From: Kytococcus schroeteri
GTDB taxonomy: Bacteria > Actinomycetota > Actinomycetes > Actinomycetales > Dermatophilaceae
Assembly: GCF_042433515.1 (NCBI RefSeq)
Contig: NZ_JBHLVH010000028.1
Coordinates: forward strand, 43,476-107,475
Direction: 5' to 3'
Length of the DNA: 64,000 nucleotides
Position numbers and translations under genes: made by a program. Shown here piece after piece: positions 16,304 through 24,798 of the stretch. Below the pieces are notes generated by a model that worked only from the letters and a program-made list of their open reading frames with translations, was not told where the DNA came from and made no database searches. Every line of letters starts with the position of its first letter. The stretch's first letter is position 1.

Positions 16304-19300
16304 CCCGAGCTCCCCGGGGAGCTGTGCCAGAGCTTGCGCGAGGGCATCCCGCCCGTCCCCGGCGCACCGGCGCGACCGGTCCGACCCGCCCCGGGCGCTC
16401 CTGCGGCCAGGCCCCCGACCGCGGGCCCGGCGGCGCCGACGTCGGCATAGGGCGACTGCCGGTAGCCCGAGGCGTGCACGAGCACCCGCCGCCCCAACGG
16501 TCCCTGGGCGGCCGCGGCCTCCTGCCCGGCCCGTGCCCGCTCGTGCTGCACGCGGTCCTGCTCCTCCCACGCGGCGAAGAGCCCGTCGACCCCGCCGGAA
16601 CGGTGTGCCCCGGTCAGCTCCGAGAGCTCCCACGCCCCGGTGGCCCGCAGCGAGACGCCACGGGGGCCGGTGCGGCGCACCACGCCCCGCACCAGCAGGA
16701 ACCACGACTGGAAGAGCACCTGCGCGTAGGGGCCCTGCACGTCCTCGAAGAAGGTGGCGTCGCTGGCCCCGGTGGGGTCGTTGAGGGTCACGAAGACCAC
16801 CCGGCGGCCCGACCGGACCGGCGGGGTCTGCGTGGCCACGCGTACCCCGGCCACCAGCACCTCGGTGCCCGACCGCAGCCCCAGCAGGTCCCGGGCCGGC
16901 CGCGCACCGAGTGCCCGCAGGGTGGGCAGGTGCGGCTCCAGCACGTGGGCGGTGACGTCCATGCCCAGCACCTCCAACTCGTGGGCCACCTGCTCCTCCC
17001 GGGCCATCGGGGGAAGCCCGGCGTCCCCCACACCGCGGGGTGCGGGCAGGTCGAGCATCGGCTGGGTGCCGCGCTCGGCCGCGCGGCGGTCCTGCTCGGC
17101 CCGGTCCAGTGCCAGGCGGGCCCGACGCCCCCGCGAGCGCGGCTCCCGCCACCGCTCCAGGTCCACCAGCTCCACCAGCAGGTCACGCCGCCGCTCGGGG
17201 GACGCGAAGGCGTCGAACGCCCCGGCCAGCACCATCCGCTCCACCAGCGGGCGGTCCACCCGGGCCCGGTGCCAGAAGTCGGCCAGCGAGGCGTACGGCT
17301 GCCCGGCCACGATCCGCCGCGCGTCGTCCTGCCCCAGGCCCTTCACCTCCGACAGGGCCACCCGCAGCCCCCACCGGCGGGCCCGGCGGCGCACCCGCTC
17401 CAGGGCCCGGTCGGGGTCCACCTCGGTGAGGGGGACGGACAGGTCGTCGTCGGGCTCCTCCTGCCCCACCGGCTCCACCCGGTAGCCCTCCCCGGAGGCG
17501 TTCACGTCGAGCCCCAGCACCGTCACGCCCAGCTCGCGGGCGTCGTCGAGGATGAGCCGCTTGGGGTACATGCCCGGGTCGTGGGTGAGCACCCCGGCCA
17601 TGAAGTGCGCCGGGTAGTGGGTCTTCAGCCAGGCCGACTGGTAGGTGGGCAGCGCGAACGCCGCCGCGTGCGCCTTGCAGAAGCCGAACGAGGCGAAGGC
17701 CGCCAGCACCTCCCAGATGCGGTCGGCCACCTCCCCGGTGAACCCTCGGGCCGCGGCCGCCGGGCGCCACCAGCGCTCCACCGCCTCACGCCCCTCGGCG
17801 GTGCCCATCGCGCGGCGGGCCTCGTCGGAGTGCGCCAGGTCCACCCCGGTGGTGGCGGTGATGACCTGCAGCACCTGCTCGTGGAAGACCACCACCCCCT
17901 CGGTGCTGCGCAGGTGCTCCTGGAGCGCCGGGTGCATGAGCAACGGCTCGGCCCACCCCTGCCGGGCGGCCAGGAAGGGCGTGATCATGTCCGACTTCAC
18001 CGGACCCGGCCGGAACAGCGAGATGTCGATGATGACGTCCTCGAAGGTCCGCGGCCCGAACTTGCCCACCAGCTCCCGCTGCCCCGGCGACTCGATCTGG
18101 AAGCACCCCAGGGTGCGGGTGGAGCCGATGAGTCCGAAGGTCTCGGCGTCGTCGTGCGGCACCTGGGCCTCGTCGTCGAGGTCGATCCGCACCCCGTCGG
18201 TGGCCTCCACGAGGTCCAGGGCGTGGGCCATGGCCGACTGCATGCGGATGCCCAGCACGTCGAGCTTGAGCAGCCCCATGTCCTCCACGTCGTCCTTGTC
18301 GAACTGGCTCATGGGGAAGCCCAGCCAGCTGGCCTCCACCGGGGTGCGGTCGCGCAGGCCCAGGTTGGAGAGCACCACGCCGCAGGGGTGCAGGGCGATG
18401 TGGCGCGGCAACCCGTCGAGCCGCTCCACGAGGTCGAGCATCCGCTGCAGGCGCGGGGCGTCCAGCCCGGCGGCCCGCAGCTCGGGCAGGTCCCGCACCG
18501 CCGCCCGCGCGTCCCGGGCCCGCACGTGCGGGAAGGCCTTGGCGATGGCGTCCACCTCCACCGGGGGCATGCCCAGCACGGCCCCCACGTCGCGCACGGC
18601 GTGGCGCACCCGGTAGGTCTCCATCATCGAGACGCAGGTGACCCGGCCGTCGCCGAAACGCTCCAGGACCCGCTCATAGATCTCGGTGCGCCGGTCGGAC
18701 TCCACGTCGATGTCGATGTCCGGCAGCTCGGCCCGCAGCGGCGAGCAGAAGCGCTCCATGAGCAGGTCGTGCCGCAGCGGGTCCACCCCGCTGATGCCCA
18801 GCAGCCGGTTCACCAGCGACCCGGCACCCGACCCGCGGGCGGCCACCCGTCCCCCGGCCTCGCGGATGAGGTCGCACACCTGCGCCACGGTGAGGAAGTA
18901 GGTGGCGTACCCCAGCGCCCCGATGGTGGACAGCTCGTCCTCCAGCCGGTCGGCCGCCCGCCGCCGGGCCGCCCCCGGGTACAGCTCCTCCAGGGCCGTC
19001 CGGCAGCGTTGCACCAGTCCCGCCATGGCGTCCTGCGCGTCGGCGAAGCCCAGCACCTCCGGCTCGGGCAGGTGCACCGACCCGATGCCCAGGTCGTCGC
19101 GGGCCGAGAGCCCGCACTCGACGGCCACCTCGCAGGTGGTGGCCAGCAGCCGGTCGGCCGCCCGCTCCAGCGGCCCGGGCCACGCCGCCCGCTCGGCGAG
19201 CCACCGGGCCACCCGCACCATCGTCGGGGTGGAAGCCAGGTGGGCCGCCGAGGTGCGCTGCTCCAGGTGCCGGGGGTCGAGCAGCACGTGGCGCCGTGCG

Positions 19301-20067
19301 GCGTCGAGCACGTCGGCCACCACCACGTCACCGGGGTCGGCGTGCCGCACCGCGGCGGTGAGCACGGCCCGCACCCCCACCTCGGAGGCCAGGTGCCACA
19401 GGCCCACGGCCTGGTCGGTGCACCCGGGCTCCCCGGCCGGGGCACCGGAGCAGACCAGCTCCACCACCACCACGCGCCGCGCGGTGACGTGGTCGCCCAC
19501 CCGGTGGGCCACCGCGTCCACCCAGCCCTCCAGCAGGCGTCGCGCCTCGGCCCGGCGGCGGGCCAGCACGGCCCGCCCCACGTCGGAGTCCGGCCCCAGC
19601 AGCACCCGCACCGCCGGGGCGGCACCGGCCACCAGACCGGTGGTGGTGCGCGGCTCCCCACGATCCCCCGCAGCGTGCGTGGCCGAGACGAGCCGGCACA
19701 ACGCCGCCCAGCCCACACCGTGGCCTCCCCCGCCCTGCCCCCCGCAGGCCAGCACCCGCACCCGGTGGTGGCTCTCGTCCACCCACGCCCCGCCGCGCAC
19801 CGGGGAGCGACGGGTGGGCGTGGCGGCCCCCGGCGCCTCGCCCTCGGCGTGGGCCAGGGCCAGGTCCACCCCGAGCACCGGCACCACACCCGCCTCGGTG
19901 CAGGCCCGGGCGAAGCGCACGGCGCCGTAGAGCCCGTCCCGGTCGGTGAGGGCCAGGTGGCCCTGGCCCCACGCCGCGGCCCGGTCCACGAGCTCCTGCG
20001 GGGTGCAGGTGCCGTACTGCAACGAGAAGCTCGAGGCCACGTGCAGGTGGGCGAAAGCGGCGGACAT
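16297..20067 (-). CDS. dnaE2: Error-prone DNA polymerase III alpha-like DnaE2/ImuC
   Basis: A 1,256-residue C-family polymerase. The N-terminal PHP domain starts FAHLHVASSFS. The polymerase core has ARGSGAGSLVNRLLG, the first two catalytic aspartates in PDIDIDVES (about 449-453), and the third in LKLDVLG (about 603). The C-terminus has an OB fold and ends without the tau-binding domain of replicative DnaE, as in the DnaE2/ImuC class used for damage-induced mutagenesis. The ATG at 20067 overlaps the stop of the HEPN gene (TGATG), and the 3' end overlaps dinB. The operon, read leftwards, is DUF6504, HEPN, dnaE2, dinB. Confidence 0.93.
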   Translation of the reverse strand: MSAAFAHLHVASSFSLQYGTCTPQELVDRAAAWGQGHLALTDRDGLYGAVRFARACTEAGVVPVLGVDLALAHAEGEAPGAATPTRRSPVRGGAWVDESHHRVRVLACGGQGGGGHGVGWAALCRLVSATHAAGDRGEPRTTTGLVAGAAPAVRVLLGPDSDVGRAVLARRRAEARRLLEGWVDAVAHRVGDHVTARRVVVVELVCSGAPAGEPGCTDQAVGLWHLASEVGVRAVLTAAVRHADPGDVVVADVLDAARRHVLLDPRHLEQRTSAAHLASTPTMVRVARWLAERAAWPGPLERAADRLLATTCEVAVECGLSARDDLGIGSVHLPEPEVLGFADAQDAMAGLVQRCRTALEELYPGAARRRAADRLEDELSTIGALGYATYFLTVAQVCDLIREAGGRVAARGSGAGSLVNRLLGISGVDPLRHDLLMERFCSPLRAELPDIDIDVESDRRTEIYERVLERFGDGRVTCVSMMETYRVRHAVRDVGAVLGMPPVEVDAIAKAFPHVRARDARAAVRDLPELRAAGLDAPRLQRMLDLVERLDGLPRHIALHPCGVVLSNLGLRDRTPVEASWLGFPMSQFDKDDVEDMGLLKLDVLGIRMQSAMAHALDLVEATDGVRIDLDDEAQVPHDDAETFGLIGSTRTLGCFQIESPGQRELVGKFGPRTFEDVIIDISLFRPGPVKSDMITPFLAARQGWAEPLLMHPALQEHLRSTEGVVVFHEQVLQVITATTGVDLAHSDEARRAMGTAEGREAVERWWRPAAAARGFTGEVADRIWEVLAAFASFGFCKAHAAAFALPTYQSAWLKTHYPAHFMAGVLTHDPGMYPKRLILDDARELGVTVLGLDVNASGEGYRVEPVGQEEPDDDLSVPLTEVDPDRALERVRRRARRWGLRVALSEVKGLGQDDARRIVAGQPYASLADFWHRARVDRPLVERMVLAGAFDAFASPERRRDLLVELVDLERWREPRSRGRRARLALDRAEQDRRAAERGTQPMLDLPAPRGVGDAGLPPMAREEQVAHELEVLGMDVTAHVLEPHLPTLRALGARPARDLLGLRSGTEVLVAGVRVATQTPPVRSGRRVVFVTLNDPTGASDATFFEDVQGPYAQVLFQSWFLLVRGVVRRTGPRGVSLRATGAWELSELTGAHRSGGVDGLFAAWEEQDRVQHERARAGQEAAAAQGPLGRRVLVHASGYRQSPYADVGAAGPAVGGLAAGAPGAGRTGRAGAPGTGGMPSRKLWHSSPGSSGW

Positions 20068-20525
20068 CAGCGGTCCCCGGTCGGCCAGCCGGCCACCAGC
20101 AGGGCCGTGGCGGCAGGCAGAACCGGCAGGCCCAGCAGTCCGCGCACGCGCTGCTCGAAGTCGTCCACCTGCCGCACCAGGTCGTCGGCCTCGCGCTGCG
20201 AGCAGGCCTGCCCGCGGGCCAGGGCCGCCCGGCGGCGCGCGGACCCGTCGAAGAAGACCGCCCACTCGTGCAGCTCCGGCGCGGCCGTGGCCAGCAGGTC
20301 CCACACGCTGCGGGGCCGCGAGGCCCGGCCGGGCACGGTGCGTGCCGCCACCACGGCGGCCGCCGCCCGCAACGCCCCCAGGTGGGCCGCCTCGTAGCGC
20401 TCGGCGGGCACCGGGGAGGCGCACGCCTCGGCCAGGCTCGCCCGGGACCGCTCCATGAGGTCCAGCACCGTACCCGCGGGGGCACCGCCGCCCACCGGCA
20501 CGACCGAGCTCGTCATCGTCGTCAT
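20067..20525 (-). CDS. SAV_6107-type HEPN domain protein
   Basis: A 152-residue helical protein. The core ERYEAAHLGALRAAAA (42-57) contains R43-x4-H48, the Rx4-6H signature of HEPN domains, which often act as metal-independent RNases. The same ERYxxAHL segment is typical of the SAV_6107 HEPN family found next to dnaE2 in Actinobacteria. An AGGAGGAAC ribosome site precedes the ATG at 20525. The stop overlaps the dnaE2 start. Its role in the mutagenesis cassette is unknown: it may replace ImuA' as a scaffold, or cut RNA during the damage response. Whether the R-H pair is catalytic here is untested. Confidence 0.85.
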   Translation of the reverse strand: MTTMTSSVVPVGGGAPAGTVLDLMERSRASLAEACASPVPAERYEAAHLGALRAAAAVVAARTVPGRASRPRSVWDLLATAAPELHEWAVFFDGSARRRAALARGQACSQREADDLVRQVDDFEQRVRGLLGLPVLPAATALLVAGWPTGDR

Positions 20526-20576
20526 CGTCGTTCCTCCTGCCGTCCTGTCGTCCGTCGTCGTCCCGCCGCAGTCGCC

Positions 20577-20892
20577 TCAGTCCACGACCCGGTCCAGCTG
20601 CCACGCCGCGGCCACACCGGCCGGCGGGGCCACCAGGTCGAAGACCCCGGCCGGACTGTGCCGCCCGGCGCGCGCCTCCACCCGCCACACCTCCTGGTCG
20701 CTACCGGCCTCCAGGGCCAGCCCCTCGGCCTCGGTCACGTAGCGCCACCACGGGTGCCGCTGCCGCCACCGGTCCAGCACCTCGCACACCACGTACAGGC
20801 GCCCCCGCCACACGAAGGCGTCCGGCTGCCCAGCCGCCTCGCAGGCACCCCGCAGGGTCCGCACCTCCACCGTCTCCGCACACCGCCGCATG
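20577..20892 (-). CDS. DUF6504 family protein
   Basis: About 105 residues: RRCAETVEVRT at the start, PDAFVWRGRLYVVCEVLDRW (about 24-43), then EVWRVEAR and GVFDLVA near the C-terminus, as in actinobacterial DUF6504 proteins that travel with DnaE2 or Y-family polymerases. The start at 20892 is chosen because GGAGGAG lies six bases upstream; an upstream ATG at 20918 lacks a site. It is the first gene of the mutagenesis cassette, 51 bases ahead of the HEPN gene. Function unknown. Confidence 0.78.
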
Positions 20893-20935
20893 CCGCTCTC
20901 CTCCCGTCGGGTCGTCATCTCACCGACCCGGACCA

Positions 20936-20951
20936 ACCGTACTGGAGTACG
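20936..20951 (-). promoter_or_regulatory. Palindromic operator over the -10 box of the DnaE2 cassette
   Basis: CGTACT-GG-AGTACG on the plus strand (20938-20951) is a perfect inverted repeat. On the minus strand TACGGT (20936-20941), a good -10, overlaps it, about 44 bases upstream of the DUF6504 start. This is the layout of a repressor operator. It does not match the usual actinobacterial LexA box. Confidence 0.5.
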
Positions 20952-21096
20952 ACTTTCCGGATCAAGACCCATTCATCCATACGACACCGACAACCTCCCC
21001 CGACCCGCCCCAGGACGCGGCGGACGCCGCTGCGCCTCCCCCTCACCACCCACCCGGGACACCCCACCCGCGCCCACCACCGCGCACCCGCACACC

Positions 21097-21102
21097 TACG
21101 AT
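21097..21102 (+). promoter_or_regulatory. -10 box of the polyprenyl synthase gene
   Basis: TACGAT, six bases before GTG 21109, with no ribosome site: likely leaderless. Confidence 0.5.
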
Positions 21103-21108
21103 GACGCC

Positions 21109-22197
21109 GTGAGCCCCAACCCCCTCGACGACGCCTTCCAGGCCGCGATCACCGCGAGCATCACCGAGCAGGTCGCCGACCACCGGGCCCAGCTCGCTCC
21201 CATCGACCCCGCGGCCGACGAGCTGGCCGACGCCATCGGGCTCCTCATGGCCCGCGGCAAGCGCCTGCGCGCCGGGTTCCTGCACTGGGGCCACCTCGCG
21301 GCCGGCGGCGAGGCCTCCCCCGCCACCCTGCGCGCCGCCACCGCCATGGAGTTCTTCCAGGCCGCCGCCCTGCTCCACGACGACGTCATGGACGACAGCG
21401 ACACCCGCCGCGGCGCCCCCACCGCCCACCGCGCCTGGGCCGCCCGCCACCGCGAGCAGGGCTGGGACGGCTCACCGGAGGACCACGGCCTGGCCGGGGC
21501 CATCCTCGCCGGCGACCTCTGCCTGGTGTGGGCCGACGCCGCCTTCGCCGGCTGCGGCTGGTCCCCCGAGCAGATGCGCCGCGCCGTGCCCACCTGGAAC
21601 CTCATGCGCACCCAGCTCATGGGCGGGCAGTTCCTCGACATCCTCAACGCCGCCCGCCCGTGGGACGACGAGGACGCCCCCGCGCGCACCGAGCGGGTGC
21701 GCCGGGTCATGACCTACAAGAGCGCCAAGTACTCCATCGAACACCCGCTGCTCATCGGCGCCGACGCCGCCGGGGTGGACCCCACCACCCGTGGGCACCT
21801 GAGCACCTACGGCCTCCACCTCGGCCTGGCCTTCCAGCTGCGCGACGACGTGCTCGGCGTGTTCGGCGACAGCGCCCTCACCGGCAAGCCCACCGGCGAC
21901 GACCTGCGCGAGGGCAAGCGCACCGCCCTCGTGGTGGGCGTCCTCGACGCCGCCTCCCCCGCCGACGCCGCGCGCTTCGAGGCCCTGCTGGGCACTCCCG
22001 ACCTGTCCCCGGACGACACCGAGTGGATGGCCGGGCTCATCACCTCCACCGGCGCCCTGGCGGCCGTGGAGGCCCAGGTCGATGCCGACCGCGACGCCGC
22101 CCTGCACGCGCTGGCGGCCGCCCGGGACTCCATCGACCCGGCGGCCGCCACCGCCCTCGAGCAGCTCGCGTACGTCACCACCGCGCGCAGCGCCTGA
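21109..22197 (+). CDS. Polyprenyl diphosphate synthase (trans-isoprenyl type)
   Basis: A 362-residue (E)-prenyltransferase that condenses isopentenyl diphosphate with an allylic diphosphate. The first Asp-rich motif is LLHDDVMDDSDTRRG (about 86-100) and the second LRDDVLGVFGDS (about 244-255); a basic GKRLRAG motif lies near 48-54. Residues just before the first motif are MEFFQAAA; the aromatic pair there suggests a mid-length product such as geranylgeranyl diphosphate, but chain length cannot be fixed by eye. The frame is open upstream to 20890, but the GTG at 21109 fits family length. Related genes are often called idsA or crtE. It is divergent from the DnaE2 cassette. Confidence 0.9.
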   Translation: MSPNPLDDAFQAAITASITEQVADHRAQLAPIDPAADELADAIGLLMARGKRLRAGFLHWGHLAAGGEASPATLRAATAMEFFQAAALLHDDVMDDSDTRRGAPTAHRAWAARHREQGWDGSPEDHGLAGAILAGDLCLVWADAAFAGCGWSPEQMRRAVPTWNLMRTQLMGGQFLDILNAARPWDDEDAPARTERVRRVMTYKSAKYSIEHPLLIGADAAGVDPTTRGHLSTYGLHLGLAFQLRDDVLGVFGDSALTGKPTGDDLREGKRTALVVGVLDAASPADAARFEALLGTPDLSPDDTEWMAGLITSTGALAAVEAQVDADRDAALHALAAARDSIDPAAATALEQLAYVTTARSA

Positions 22198-22200
22198 GGA

Positions 22201-22557
22201 TCACCAGGCGGTCTCGGACGCCCTCCGGCGGATCTCCGTCTTGTGCCCGGCGTGCAGGTCCTCGATCGCCGAGCCCTCGCGCAGCGTCTCGTCCGGCTCG
22301 AACAGCCAGCGGATGACGTCCTCGTCGGACATCCCCCCGTCGGACAGCACCGTGATGGTGCCCGGCAGCGCCTTGAGCACGCCGCCACCGTCGAGGAAGC
22401 GCGCGGGCACCTGCAGGGTGTCGTTCTCCCCGCGACGCACCGCCAGCAACTCGCGGTCCTTGACGAGCTGACGCACCTGGCTGACGCCCAGCCCCGTCCG
22501 CTCCACGACGTCCGGGATGGTCAGCCACTCGATGGTGTCGAACAGGTCCTGGGCCAT
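22201..22557 (-). CDS. Rv2175c-like DNA-binding protein
   Basis: A 118-residue protein with an N-terminal helix-turn-helix (WLTIPDVVERTGLGVSQVRQ, about 11-30), followed by VRRGENDTLQVPARFL and a C-terminal DEDVIRWLFEPD segment, the layout of Mycobacterium tuberculosis Rv2175c, a DNA-binding substrate of Ser/Thr kinase PknL. The start lies one base past the stop of the DAHP synthase gene on the same strand, so translation is probably coupled. It is convergent with the polyprenyl synthase gene at a three-base gap. Target DNA is unknown. Confidence 0.85.
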   Translation of the reverse strand: MAQDLFDTIEWLTIPDVVERTGLGVSQVRQLVKDRELLAVRRGENDTLQVPARFLDGGGVLKALPGTITVLSDGGMSDEDVIRWLFEPDETLREGSAIEDLHAGHKTEIRRRASETAW

Positions 22558-22558
22558 C

Positions 22559-23950
22559 TCAGTCGCCTCCGAGGGTCGGGTCGTCGGTGATCATCTGCGC
22601 CACCCGCAGGGACAGCTCCAGGCTCTGGTTGCGGTTGAGGCGCGGGTCGCAGGGGCTCTCGTAGCGCTGCCCCAGGTCGTCCTCGAGCACCGGCACCACA
22701 CCACCGATGCACTCGGTCACGTCGCTGCCGGAGAGCTCCACGTGGAGACCGCCGGGCACGGTGCCGGCCGCGCCGTGCACCTCGAAGAAGCCCTGCACCT
22801 CGTCGACGATGTCGTCGAAGCGGCGCGTCTTGTGCCCCGAGGCGCTGGTGAACGTGTTGCCGTGCATCGGGTCGGTGAGCCACAGCGGATGGGCGCCCAT
22901 GGCCTTCACGGCCTCGACGACCTCCGGCAGGACCTCGCGGATCCGGCCGGCCCCCATACGGGTGATGAAGGTCAGGCGACCGGGGGTCCGCTCCGGGTCG
23001 AGGCGGTCCACCAGGCGGCGCACGTCCTCGGCCGTGGTGGTGGGGCCGAGCTTGACGCCGACGGGGTTGCGCACCCGGGCCAGGAAGTCGATGTGCGCGC
23101 CCTCGGGGTCGCGGGTGCGCTCGCCGCACCACAAGAAGTGGCCGGAGGTCGCGTACGGGGTGCCGGTCCGCGAGTCGATGCGGGTGAGCGCCTTCTCGTA
23201 GTCCAGCACGAGCGCCTCGTGGCTGGCGAAGTACTCGGTGGAGCGGAAGGCCAGCAGGTCGGCTCCGGCGGCGCGAGTGAAGCGCAGCGCCTGCTCGATG
23301 CCGCGGCTCACCTCGGTGTACTCGCGCGTGGCCTCGGTGGTGGCCTCGGTGCCCCAGGTGCTGAGGTTCGACAGGTCCGCGTAGCCGCCGGTGGTCCAGG
23401 CGCGCACGAGGTTGAGCGTGGCCGCGCTCGCGTTGTAGGCGGCGAGCATGCGCTGCGGGTCGTGGCGGCGGGTCTCGGCGTCGAAGGCGAAGCCGTTGAC
23501 CATGTCGCCGCGGTAGACGGGCAGCTCGACGCCGTCGCGGGTCTCGGTGTCGCTGGAGCGTGGCTTGCCGAACTGGCCGGCGATACGGCCGAGCTTCACC
23601 ACGGGAACGCCCGCCTGGAAGGTCATCACGGCCGCCATCTGCAGCAGCACGCCCACCCGGTCGCGGATGAGGTTGGCGGTCACCTGGTCGAAGGTCTCGG
23701 CGCACTCGCCGGCCTGCAGCACGAAGCGCTCGCCGCGCGCGGCCGCACCGAGGTGCTCCAGGAGGGTGTCGCACTCCTCGGCGAACACCAACGGGGGCAG
23801 ACGCCGCAGCGATGCGGTGACCTGCTCGGCCTCGGCCGGGTCGTCCCAGGTGGGCTGCTGCTTGGCCACCAGGTCGGGCCACTCCAGGGCCGGCTCACCG
23901 ATGCCCACGGCGTTGAGGGGACGGGATGCGGGGACGAAGGGGGTGGTCAT
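22559..23950 (-). CDS. aroG: DAHP synthase, class II
   Basis: 3-Deoxy-D-arabino-heptulosonate 7-phosphate synthase (463 residues), first step of the shikimate pathway: phosphoenolpyruvate plus erythrose 4-phosphate. The plant/mycobacterial class II signature is clear: FVLQAGECAETF near 74-85, VVKLGRIAGQFGKPRS near 114-129, and FLWCGERTRDPEGAH with the catalytic WCGERTR. The C-terminus ends in LRVAQMITDDP. The ATG overlaps the acyltransferase stop by four bases (ATGA), so it sits in an operon acyltransferase, aroG, Rv2175c-like. trpD at 30-31 kb belongs to the same biosynthetic route but is a separate unit. Confidence 0.94.
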   Translation of the reverse strand: MTTPFVPASRPLNAVGIGEPALEWPDLVAKQQPTWDDPAEAEQVTASLRRLPPLVFAEECDTLLEHLGAAARGERFVLQAGECAETFDQVTANLIRDRVGVLLQMAAVMTFQAGVPVVKLGRIAGQFGKPRSSDTETRDGVELPVYRGDMVNGFAFDAETRRHDPQRMLAAYNASAATLNLVRAWTTGGYADLSNLSTWGTEATTEATREYTEVSRGIEQALRFTRAAGADLLAFRSTEYFASHEALVLDYEKALTRIDSRTGTPYATSGHFLWCGERTRDPEGAHIDFLARVRNPVGVKLGPTTTAEDVRRLVDRLDPERTPGRLTFITRMGAGRIREVLPEVVEAVKAMGAHPLWLTDPMHGNTFTSASGHKTRRFDDIVDEVQGFFEVHGAAGTVPGGLHVELSGSDVTECIGGVVPVLEDDLGQRYESPCDPRLNRNQSLELSLRVAQMITDDPTLGGD

Positions 23951-24681
23951 GCTCCGTGAGCTGCCTTCCTGCTCTTGACGACGCTGGAGTACTCGTCGAC
24001 GTACTCCTGACCGGTGATGGACTGGATGCGCCGCATGATCTCGTCGGTGGCGGCGCGCAGGTCGTCGCGGCTGGGCCGCTGCACCGCGCGTGCCTGCTCC
24101 TCCGGGGTGGCGTCGGCGTGACGGGACTGCACGAACGCGGTGACGTCGAACGGCTCACCGAAGGTGGCAGTGAACGGGCGGACCTTCGGCACCGCGGCCT
24201 CGATGGGCTGGATCTCGGTGGTACCCACCAGGCCGACGGGGACCACTGGCGAGCCGGTGGACAGCGCCAGGCGCACCACGCCGGTGCGGCCTCGGTAGAG
24301 ACGCCCGTCGGGAGAACGCGTCCCCTCGGGGTAGATGCCCAGCAGGTTGCCGTCCTTGAGCACCTGCTCGGCCTCACCCAGAGCCGCGAGGCTGGCCCGG
24401 CCACCCGACCGGTCGGTGGGGATCTGCCCGACGCCCCGGAAGAAGGCGGCCATCGCACGCCCCTTGAGGCCGGGCTGCGTGAAGTACTCGGACTTGGCCG
24501 GGTAGCGCAGCTGGCGGGGGACCACCAGCGGCAGGGCGATGGAGTCGAAGAAGCTGCTGTGGTTGGCCGCGAGGATCGCCGGGCCGTTGGTCGGCACGTG
24601 GTGCAGACCGTGGACGGTGGGGCGGTACAGCGTCTTCAGCGCCGGCCCCAGGGCCACGTTCTTCAACGTCCAGTAGAGCAC
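23947..24681 (-). CDS. plsC: 1-acylglycerol-3-phosphate acyltransferase family (PlsC)
   Basis: A 244-residue acyltransferase. The catalytic NHxxxxD motif is NHSSFFDS (about 40-47) and the substrate-binding motif YPEGTRS lies near 119-125. A hydrophobic, amphipathic N-terminus (MLYWTLKNVAL) suggests membrane association. It should transfer a second acyl chain to lysophosphatidate, or acylate another lipid acceptor. It starts at GTG 24681 behind AGGAGA and leads the operon with aroG. Confidence 0.9.
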   Translation of the reverse strand: MLYWTLKNVALGPALKTLYRPTVHGLHHVPTNGPAILAANHSSFFDSIALPLVVPRQLRYPAKSEYFTQPGLKGRAMAAFFRGVGQIPTDRSGGRASLAALGEAEQVLKDGNLLGIYPEGTRSPDGRLYRGRTGVVRLALSTGSPVVPVGLVGTTEIQPIEAAVPKVRPFTATFGEPFDVTAFVQSRHADATPEEQARAVQRPSRDDLRAATDEIMRRIQSITGQEYVDEYSSVVKSRKAAHGA

Positions 24682-24798
24682 CTGATCTCCTGCGTCTCGA
24701 CTCGATCGGTGGGCGGTCGCGACCGACCCACCGGGCGGCGTGGGGGCCGCTGCGCACGGGGCATCCTTTCACGGGCCACCGCGCCCGAGCGTGTCAGG

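Noticed and set aside
20936..20951. Standard SOS (LexA) box
   Set aside because: The palindrome does not match TCGAAC-N4-GTTCGA; it is listed as an unknown operator instead.
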